A stretch of 7,342 bases of DNA from CAYSJU01 sp964431495. GTDB lineage: Bacteria; Omnitrophota; Gorgyraeia; Tantalellales; Tantalellaceae. Under the pieces are notes generated by a model, which had not been told where the DNA came from, ran no database searches, and saw nothing but the letters and a program-made list of their open reading frames with translations. The stretch spans positions 1 to 7,342 of the forward strand of contig CAYSJU010000048.1 in NCBI GenBank assembly GCA_964431495.1, given 5' to 3'. Position numbers and translations under genes: made by a program. Below, in pieces: positions 1 through 6,600 of this stretch (position 1 is the stretch's first letter; each line of letters opens with the position of its first letter).

Positions 1-590
1 TATATTTCTTCGCCTACTTCGTACCTGACGAATCTTTTTATCACAATATTCTCTCCGATCTTAGCTATGAGCTGGGTGAGCATGTCTTTCACCGTCACGT
101 TCGGATCCTTTATGAACGGTTGTTCCATAAGGCATACTTCGGAAAAGTATTTACTGAGTTTGCCTTCGACTATTTTGTCGGTCACGTCCTCTGGCTTGCC
201 GGTAACCTGGCACCTGAGTATCTCTTTTTCTTTTTCCACCGTCTCTTCGGAAACGTCCTCTCTTGACACATATGTGGGGTTCGCTGCGGCGATCTGCATG
301 GTTATGTCTTTTACGGTTTTCTTGAAATCGTTGTTCCTGGCGACAAAATCCGTCTCGCAGTTAACTTCAAGAAGAACACCGATTCGGCTGCCCATGTGGA
401 TATAGCTTTCGACAACGCCCTGCCCCGCTACCCTGGATGATTTTTTTGCTGCTTTTGCTATTCCTTTTTTTCTCAGTATCTCTATGGCTTTATCAATATC
501 CCCACCCGCTTCTTTTAAAGCTTCTTTGCATTCCATCATTCCGGCGGATGTTTTGAACCTTAACTTTTTTACGGAATCCAATACGCTCAT
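1..590 (-). CDS. tsf: Translation elongation factor Ts, short form (3' end cut by window edge)
   Basis: EF-Ts is the cytoplasmic guanine-nucleotide exchange factor that recycles EF-Tu from its GDP form. My translation of the minus strand from the ATG at 590-588 gives 196 codons open to the window edge. An N-terminal UBA-like domain carries the first EF-Ts signature around residues 10-25 (LRFKTSAGMMECKEAL). The second signature, EVNCETDFVAR, is at residues 75-85 and contains the TDF motif that contacts EF-Tu. The last visible residues (IGENIVIKRFVRYEVGEE) resemble the very end of the short Thermus-type EF-Ts (about 196 residues) rather than the middle of the 283-residue E. coli protein. The stop therefore probably lies only a few codons outside the window. 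The start is fixed by an AGGAG five bases upstream. The gene follows rpsB after 53 bases and is almost certainly co-transcribed with it. Identity is very secure; the exact 3' end is not visible. Confidence 0.96.
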   Translation of the reverse strand, partial: MSVLDSVKKLRFKTSAGMMECKEALKEAGGDIDKAIEILRKKGIAKAAKKSSRVAGQGVVESYIHMGSRIGVLLEVNCETDFVARNNDFKKTVKDITMQIAAANPTYVSREDVSEETVEKEKEILRCQVTGKPEDVTDKIVEGKLSKYFSEVCLMEQPFIKDPNVTVKDMLTQLIAKIGENIVIKRFVRYEVGEEI

Positions 591-595
591 CTCAT

Positions 596-601
596 CTCCT
601 C
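596..601 (-). promoter_or_regulatory. Shine-Dalgarno site of tsf
   Basis: The minus strand reads GAGGAG here, with five bases between AGGAG and the ATG at 590-588. This decides the tsf start: a second ATG at 595-593 is out of frame and meets a stop (TGA) two codons later. Confidence 0.8.
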
Positions 602-604
602 TTT

Positions 605-634
605 ATGTTCTCTCATGTTCTCTCACGTTCTCTT
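605..634. repeat. Three tandem copies of a 10-bp unit in the rpsB-tsf spacer
   Basis: On the plus strand the units are atgttctctc (605-614), an identical copy (615-624) and acgttctctt (625-634, two differences). The array fills most of the 53-base gap between the rpsB stop and the tsf start, and ends just before the tsf Shine-Dalgarno site. On the mRNA it is a purine-rich GAGAAC-type repeat. It does not form an obvious hairpin or terminator. It could be replication slippage, or a spacer affecting translational coupling; nothing in the sequence decides between them. Confidence 0.85.
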
Positions 635-643
635 ATACTGTGA

Positions 644-1543
644 TCAAAGGTTAATGTCCCCTTCTATCACTTCGTCTTCTGCTTCTTCATCCTCAGAAGG
701 AGCCTCTTCTTCTTGCGCAGGCTCTTCTTCGGCAGGAACTTCTTCCGTCGGAACTTTCTCAGCAGGTTGTTCTTTATCTACTCGTCCTTCTTCCTTCTTC
801 CCCTCGTCCTTCGGATCTCCCCCTGGCCCCTGCTCTTCTTTGGAAACAACCACTTCTTTCCCCTGCCCCTCGTTTATCGCGTCCGCCAGGGCAGAGCATA
901 CGTACCTGATAGCTCTTATAGCATCGTCATTCCCGGGTATCGGAAAATCAATAATATCAGGATCACAGTTAGTATCGATAAGCGCTACTACCGGGATCCC
1001 AAGCTTTCGCGCTTCAAGTACCGCTATTCTCTCGGCTTCGGCGTCAACGACTATAACTACGCCCGGCAGGGTTTTCATTTCGCGTATACCGCGTAAGTTT
1101 TTAAGGAGCTTCTGTTCTTCGCGTTCCAACTGTACTCTTTCTTTTTTAGCCAGCGAGTTATATGTTTCGCTTTTCTTGATATTTTCCAGGTATTCCAGCC
1201 GTCCGATACTTTTGCGGATGGTATCAAAATTTGTCAAACATCCGCCAAGCCATCGTTCGTCCACAAAATACATATCGCACTTTTCGGCTTCTTCCCGGAT
1301 GATCTGTTTTGCCTGTTTTTTTGTTCCTGCGAACAAAGCTTTACCGCCTTTAGCGGCAAGATCTTTAACAAATTCGGACGCCTTAATAAGCGCTTTCTCC
1401 GTTTTTTCCAGATCGATTATGTATATACCGCTTTTTTTGCCGAAGATGAACTTACCCATCTTCGGGTTCCATTTACTGGTCTGATGCCCAAAATGCACCC
1501 CGTTTTCCAGTAGATCCCTGATCATTTTTGACGCTATTGCCAT
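644..1543 (-). CDS. rpsB: 30S ribosomal protein S2 with a long acidic C-terminal tail
   Basis: S2 is a late-assembling protein of the small ribosomal subunit that bridges head and body and is required for S1 binding. The product from the ATG at 1543-1541 is 299 residues. Family marks include LLENGVHFGHQ at 11-21, WNPKM at 25-29, the conserved FVDERWLGGCLTNF segment at 93-106, and the second S2 signature at about 160-184 (PGVVIVVD...ERIAVLEARKLGIP). The DTNCDPD stretch at 190-196 and PGNDDAIR at 203-210 are typical as well. I rejected an ATG 72 bases further upstream (1615) because the S2 family begins at MAIASKMI and a perfect AGGAGGA sits 7 bases before 1543. The fold ends near residue 226; residues 227-299 are a Glu/Pro/Ala-rich extension that ordinary S2 proteins (about 230-260 residues) lack. 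The gene is followed by tsf. Confidence 0.97.
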   Translation of the reverse strand: MAIASKMIRDLLENGVHFGHQTSKWNPKMGKFIFGKKSGIYIIDLEKTEKALIKASEFVKDLAAKGGKALFAGTKKQAKQIIREEAEKCDMYFVDERWLGGCLTNFDTIRKSIGRLEYLENIKKSETYNSLAKKERVQLEREEQKLLKNLRGIREMKTLPGVVIVVDAEAERIAVLEARKLGIPVVALIDTNCDPDIIDFPIPGNDDAIRAIRYVCSALADAINEGQGKEVVVSKEEQGPGGDPKDEGKKEEGRVDKEQPAEKVPTEEVPAEEEPAQEEEAPSEDEEAEDEVIEGDINL

Positions 1544-1667
1544 TTCGTGTTCCTCCTCACGGTACCCGGTTGACCGCCCCGATATTGCACGATTAAAAAC
1601 CCACCGAGGGTCCATCGCGACGCGGGCGATAACCGCTTTAAGATTTTAAGAATATCTCCCACACCAG
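1544..1667 (-). promoter_or_regulatory. Untranslated leader of rpsB with possible secondary structure
   Basis: If transcription starts about 7 bases after the -10 box, the rpsB leader is roughly 120 nt, long for a simple UTR. On the transcript I see four possible pairings. CGGTCAACCG (1576-1567) is a 4-bp inverted repeat close to the Shine-Dalgarno. ACCC/GGGT (1611-1599) is a 4-bp stem followed directly by a run of U. GCGG/CCGC pairs at 1636-1622. GATATT (1656-1651) can pair with AATATC (1586-1581). S2 represses its own operon through a leader in some bacteria, so autoregulation is conceivable. The stems are short, and I do not recognise a named leader motif. Confidence 0.35.
1551..1557 (-). 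promoter_or_regulatory. Shine-Dalgarno site of rpsB
   Basis: The minus strand reads AGGAGGA, a near-perfect anti-16S complement, seven bases before the ATG at 1543-1541. It settles the S2 start against the in-frame ATG at 1615. Confidence 0.9.
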
Positions 1668-1673
1668 ACGATT

Positions 1674-1701
1674 ATTATATGGAAATAGAATATAAATTCA
1701 A
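1674..1701 (-). promoter_or_regulatory. Predicted sigma70-type promoter for rpsB-tsf
   Basis: On the minus strand a -35 hexamer TTGAAT (1701-1696, four of six matches to TTGACA) is followed after a 16-bp spacer by TATAAT (1679-1674), an exact -10 consensus. The surroundings are AT-rich. It lies in the only sizeable gap between the ABC exporter and rpsB, pointing at rpsB, which makes chance less likely. Its activity is inferred from sequence only. Confidence 0.7.
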
Positions 1702-1739
1702 GTGTTTTCTGACAATATCCCGTTTTGGGGGCAGTTTTT

Positions 1740-1754
1740 GACGTCCGGGACGTC
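1740..1754. repeat. Perfect 15-bp palindrome directly after the ABC-exporter stop codon
   Basis: The sequence gacgtccgggacgtc is fully self-complementary around one central base and abuts the TAA stop at 1757-1755. As RNA it could form a stem of 6 bp with a 3-base loop. In the direction of transcription it is followed by AAAAAC, not a U-tract, so it is not a standard intrinsic terminator. It might stabilise the 3' end of the exporter mRNA or bind a dimeric protein. Confidence 0.75.
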
Positions 1755-3602
1755 TTATCTGTTCCCGGTATTCTGGAATTGTATTTCGTAAAGCTTTTTA
1801 TACAAAGAACTTCTGCTCAAAAGCTCCTTGTGGGTGCCAACCTCCACTATCTCGCCTTTGTCCATAACAACTATCTTGTCCGCATGCGTAATTGTGCTCA
1901 ATCTGTGGGCAATAGCGATTACCGTTCTCCCCTTCATGAGGTTATTGATCGCCCCCTGGACCAATTTTTCGCTTTCCGAATCAAGTTGGGATGTGGCTTC
2001 ATCCAATATAAGCACGGGGGGATTTTTATACACGGCACGGGCCAGGGCAAGCCGCTGACGCTGCCCTCCTGATATCCTTACCCCTCTCTCGCCGATGACA
2101 GTATCGTACCCGTTCGGAAAATCCTTTATGAAACAATGAGCGTTCGCGGCTTCGGCCGCTCGAATAAGATGTTCTTCGTCGGCGTCAAGATGTCCGTAGG
2201 AAAGATTCGCCCTTATTGAGTCGTTAAAAAGCAGCGTCTCCTGAGACACAAGCCCTATCTTTTCTCTGAGTGACCTTAACGAAAGGTCCCGCACATCGAT
2301 ACTGTCGATATGCACGTTGCCTTTCACCGGATCATAAAATCTGGGGATCAGGTTGGCCAGCGTCGTTTTACCGGCCCCCGAAGGTCCGACAAGTGCGACT
2401 ATCTCTCCCTTTTTTACGGTAAAGTTGATATTTTTCAGAACGTAGTCTTTTCCCTTGTCATATCGGAAATATACATTTTCGAATATTACCGCTTTCTCGA
2501 AAGATTTAAGTTCCACCGGTATTTCTTTTTCCGTTATCGTGACCGGGCTCTCGAGTATCTGCATTATGCGGTCAGATGCCGCGAGCGCCTGCTGGTTTAT
2601 GCCGTATACCGCGCTTAAGCGTTTGACCGGCTTCATCATCGAAAGTATTGCCGCGAGGAACGCGGCGAATGCCCCGGCTGACAATTCCCCGGTAACTATG
2701 CTTTTACCGGCCGTCCACATGATAATAGCCACACACACTATTCCCATAGCCTCGGTAAGCGGGCTGACTATTTTCATCCTTTTAACGGCCTTCATGTTAA
2801 GCTTGTAGAATAACCTGTTGTGTTCCTTGAAACGCTTTCGCTCGTAATCCTGCATGTTGAAGGATTTCACGAGTTTTATTCCGGATATTGTCTCCAAAAG
2901 CATATTGTTTATATCGGCTATTTTTTCCTGGGCTCTCCGGCTTATTTCACGCAGCTTTTTACCTATCGCTTTCACCGGTATCATTATGAGCGGCAGAATA
3001 ACAGAAGCGACTATTATCAGTTTCCAGGGTATCCCGAAATATACTTTTACTCCGATAAGCGTCGCCAGGTATACCACTAGTTCTATCGGCTGGTAAAAAG
3101 TGTCCGCTACGCCGGTGGAAACGGCATCCCTTATCACATCGGCGTCATATGTTATCCGCGACATGAGAAGACCTGTCGGGTTCTTACTGTAAAAGCTCAT
3201 TGACTGGCCGAGCAGTTTTTCATATATCTTGTTCTTCACGTCCATCACGACCCGCTGGCTTACCGCGCTCATCAGGTATGACTGAAAGAACACGAATACA
3301 CCTTTAAGGAGAAAGATCACGACCACGGCTATGGTGAGAGCATACAAAAGTTCCAGAGGGGGCATGTTATTGATCTTACCTACAATATCGACCAGAAATC
3401 CCGGGGCGTTCACTTCCGGAGGAATAGTTATCTGCTTGCCGGATATTATGATATCCACAAGCGGGATTATCATTCCTACGGGCGAAGCCCCGAAAATAGC
3501 CGAACAGATCATGCATAGAACAGCCAGTGAAAAAAGCCATATGTGCGGCCTGATAAATCCTAAAAATCTGAAATAATCCTTCATAGCATGTGATTTTAGC
3601 AT
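1755..3602 (-). CDS. MsbA-type ABC exporter, fused permease and ATPase
   Basis: A 615-residue half-transporter of the type IV exporter fold, expected to work as a homodimer in the inner membrane. The transmembrane domain spans about 20-325, with hydrophobic segments near 21-53, 86-112, 170-190, 192-210, 283-299 and 308-325. The ATPase domain spans about 371-612. It has Walker A GPSGAGKTT (406-414), Q-loop Gln454, ABC signature SGGQR (511-515), Walker B VLILDEA (530-536, catalytic Glu535) and switch His566, so it looks catalytically intact. The D-loop reads SQLD instead of the common SALD. Overall form and the opening MKDYFRFLGFIRPH resemble MsbA, the lipid A-core flippase, but multidrug exporters look alike and no lipid A genes are visible, so the substrate is unproven. 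The start is uncertain: the ATG at 3602 has only a weak GAG upstream, and the ATG at 3584 (residue 7) matches the family start but has no Shine-Dalgarno. The gene follows the large ORF after 73 bases. Confidence 0.93.
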   Translation of the reverse strand: MLKSHAMKDYFRFLGFIRPHIWLFSLAVLCMICSAIFGASPVGMIIPLVDIIISGKQITIPPEVNAPGFLVDIVGKINNMPPLELLYALTIAVVVIFLLKGVFVFFQSYLMSAVSQRVVMDVKNKIYEKLLGQSMSFYSKNPTGLLMSRITYDADVIRDAVSTGVADTFYQPIELVVYLATLIGVKVYFGIPWKLIIVASVILPLIMIPVKAIGKKLREISRRAQEKIADINNMLLETISGIKLVKSFNMQDYERKRFKEHNRLFYKLNMKAVKRMKIVSPLTEAMGIVCVAIIMWTAGKSIVTGELSAGAFAAFLAAILSMMKPVKRLSAVYGINQQALAASDRIMQILESPVTITEKEIPVELKSFEKAVIFENVYFRYDKGKDYVLKNINFTVKKGEIVALVGPSGAGKTTLANLIPRFYDPVKGNVHIDSIDVRDLSLRSLREKIGLVSQETLLFNDSIRANLSYGHLDADEEHLIRAAEAANAHCFIKDFPNGYDTVIGERGVRISGGQRQRLALARAVYKNPPVLILDEATSQLDSESEKLVQGAINNLMKGRTVIAIAHRLSTITHADKIVVMDKGEIVEVGTHKELLSRSSLYKKLYEIQFQNTGNR

Positions 3603-3675
3603 ATACTCGTATGGTTGTCGAGAACATCTCCATGCGCCATGCCCTCTGCGCTTTGCCGTCCAAATACCGTGTTTT

Positions 3676-6600
3676 TTACGCGCTCTTCAACATATGCCAG
3701 GCATTTTCCATTTCCCGGACGATCTCCTGAACCATTTCGATAGCTACGGGAAGGGTTATACCTACACCGGACTTTTTCCCTGTTTTAATATTGGCGAACC
3801 AGTCGTTCAGCATGGATGAGAGCGAGAATACACTTTCATTTTCCCGGGGTTCAACCAGTATTTGTATGGAAATATTGTTGTTCGGGTCAGCTGCTCCATC
3901 AGATGCGCCGGCTATTTCATTTTCTGCCATTTCCTTTTTCAGCTCTTCGGCTTCAGCTTTATCTTTCACCCCGCCCATAGATACCGCCATATATTCTCCG
4001 TCTTTAAGAGTTCCCATATGCATATCTTTAATTATCTGCATACGGCCCTTATCGGTAGACAGATCATATTCGATGCGTTTGTCTTTCTCGGACGCTTGGG
4101 TCATTTCCGCCATGGTTATCATGCTGATCCTGGCATTTTCAGGGATCCCGACCGCGCCCCTTATATTGCTATCCATAATAAGACTGCTTATCATCTCTTC
4201 ATCATTTTCTTCAACTTCTGTTACCACGAATTCAAATTCAATGCCTTTTTCAGTCAATTTTCCAAGCTTATCGAACGCCTGAACCACATCAGGCGCATTC
4301 AGAAAAACCCTGGCAGGTACACAAAACTTGAGCTTTGTGACGTTATCCATCTTTTTGCAAGCCTGTTTCAGGTTGTTTACATAGCTCCTTAATTCCCCTC
4401 CGAACTCGTTCACAATTTTCTTCAATTTTTCAAATGCTTGCCGGAGACGGGTAGCTATCGCATCGGATAAAATTGTTCTTTCAGTATCTATTTCGTTAAT
4501 CCCAAAACTTTCCTCCATTTTTTCACTTGTAGTAAAAAATCGTACATTAACCGGAACCGGTGAATTTTCCGGCTGCCACTTACTGTTCCACTCTAATACA
4601 GGTTCATTATCATAGAATACACGTGAATTTGTGGGACCAAGCTGTGTATACGTTAATACATCTTGCAAAACCTCGAGTGTAACTTCTCCTCTCCACGAAT
4701 GGTCTACCAGGTCGAGAGGTACCATTATTTCGTATCCCTCTGTCCCTAGCGCGTCGCATATACCGCGTACCGCCTGTTCCATGCATCCGCCACGATCATC
4801 AAGCGCCGCAAAATAATGGCCGGTAAGTATTATTTTGTCAGGGTTTGGGGATCTTCCGGAGAAAATCTTTCTTACGCGCCCGCGTATCTGATCATGCCTG
4901 ACTCCCTTCATAATATTGTGACTATCCGTCACTATGCCGGTTTTCTCGAAATTAGCCCGCACTTCGCGTTCCTTTACCTCCTTTTCCTTCACATCCGGCA
5001 GGAACCCGTGAACATTCAGCCAGATCACTTTCTGTCTCCGCGGTATGTTGTTCTGTGCGTTTATGTCCTCAAACTGAAATTTGCCGATATATTCTTTCCC
5101 GAAATAAATCACCTGTGCGGGAACTGTTTCTATCCCCAGTTTCCATAAAGCCGCAAGCCGGTGTACGCCTTCTTCTATCGTCACATTGCCGTTAGATTTA
5201 ACATGGATAATGATCGGATATTTTGACGTATCTTCATCCCCCGGTAATTGCCCCGATCGTATCCTGGCCATAAGATCCGCGATATGATCCTCATCGGCAC
5301 GCAACACAGCGGTTACATCTTCGGGTGTACTTACATTCGCCGGATCCATCATAAACGCGGCCGGTACATTCTGGACTTTACTCACAAAACTGGTATCGAA
5401 CGGCCGGTTGTCCCTGTACCGCTTATCAGTCTCGATTGCCCGTTGCAAAAGCATCTCAAGTGACCGACCGATCCCGTTATTATCTGCCATGCTATCACCA
5501 AACGCTTGCACCAGACGGGTTATATCACATTCGTGAGTAATATCTGATTCCGTTTTGTCCGGCGTTTCACGGACCCTGTCAATTATATGCCCTACCTCAT
5601 GCCCAAGCCATTCGCTGTAGGCTTTGGGATCGCTTCTCTTGATAGATTTGAGCGTGCTTAATTCTTCTTCGGGGATAAGCAGGTTATACGATCGCGGTTT
5701 AGAGATTGCTTCGGGGCCTTCGGCTCCTCGCAATGACGGAGAGGATGGTTTACTCTTGCCTCCTGCCTCTGGCCTCTGGCCTCTTCCTGTACCCGGATGA
5801 GTAATAAGTTTGAAATCGTCTCTCGGCGGGAATGATATGTTTCGTTCTTCGGCAATTCGATAGATAGTGTTGTATAATTCTTCACCTGGCGGTGAATGTA
5901 TATTAACTGGAAGTTTTAACTCCCTTTCGTCGACTGTCGACTGTCGACTGTCGACTAACGCCTCTACTACATCCTTATAAATTTCGTCTTCCTCTCCAAC
6001 AGCGTATCCACCGTAATTATCCTTATTCCAGCACAACTCACGCCACGCCTCGTTTATAACTTCGTGCTGTTCTTGCGTTAGGCCCTCTTCTAAATGCACC
6101 CACTTGCCATCCTCCTTCACCAGCGCGATCGCAGGGGGCTGGGTTGCCTTACTGTCATGTAATACTCCTTCCGCGAAAAGTTTTCTCATCTCTTTTTCGG
6201 TGTGCGGAAATATCATTTTAAATTTTTTCGCGTTTTCCTTATTCCAATCTATTCCAAAAAGAAATTTTCCTTCTGCATCGTAAAAATCTTCCTCCTTGAA
6301 AGCGTTATCCTTAAAATGATCGGCCAAATCCTTATTGACTTCTGATCTTAATCCACTCTCGATGTATTGATTTGTCAGATCGATGTAATCCACAAAATCC
6401 TGTCCTGCTCCGGGCGTCGGATTAATGTCTCCTATGTCAAAGATCAAAACTTCGCCTGTTTCTTCCCTGAAGCCATAATTAGCGAGAGTACCGCCGAAAT
6501 CGGTATCTACAACCCCCCTTCTAAACATCTGGATAACTATATCTTGATAATCCGAAAGGATTTTTTCCGCTTCTTTTCGTTTTCCGGCACGAATGAGTAT

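Noticed and set aside
615..1484. A 289-codon open frame on the plus strand, antisense to rpsB, with a Ser-rich start.
   Set aside because: It mirrors the Glu-rich codons of the S2 tail and core on the opposite strand, lacks any family likeness or ribosome site, and S2 is unambiguous.
1544..1615. An upstream in-frame ATG that would add 24 residues to S2.
   Set aside because: The S2 family begins at MAIASKM, and the strong AGGAGGA belongs to the ATG at 1543; the upstream codons fall in the leader.
1740..1754. The palindrome as an intrinsic terminator of the ABC exporter.
   Set aside because: It is followed by A's on the transcript, not a U-run.
3376..3663. A 95-codon minus-strand frame overlapping the 5' end of the ABC exporter.
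   Set aside because: It lies in a different frame over the well-supported permease N-terminus and has no recognisable features.
3603..3675. A dedicated promoter or terminator in the 73-base gap between the large gene and the ABC exporter.
   Set aside because: I found no convincing -35/-10 pair and no stable hairpin with a U-tract; only tiny inverted repeats are present.
5658..5885. A 75-codon minus-strand frame containing a RHCEEPKAPKQS-like peptide.
   Set aside because: It is another reading frame of the REP-like element and heptamer tandem inside the large gene; such peptides are a typical by-product of that repeat.
5929..5956. The four GTCGACT units as a CRISPR array or recombination site.
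   Set aside because: The units are contiguous with no spacers, and no integrase or cas gene is nearby; a simple tandem repeat explains them.
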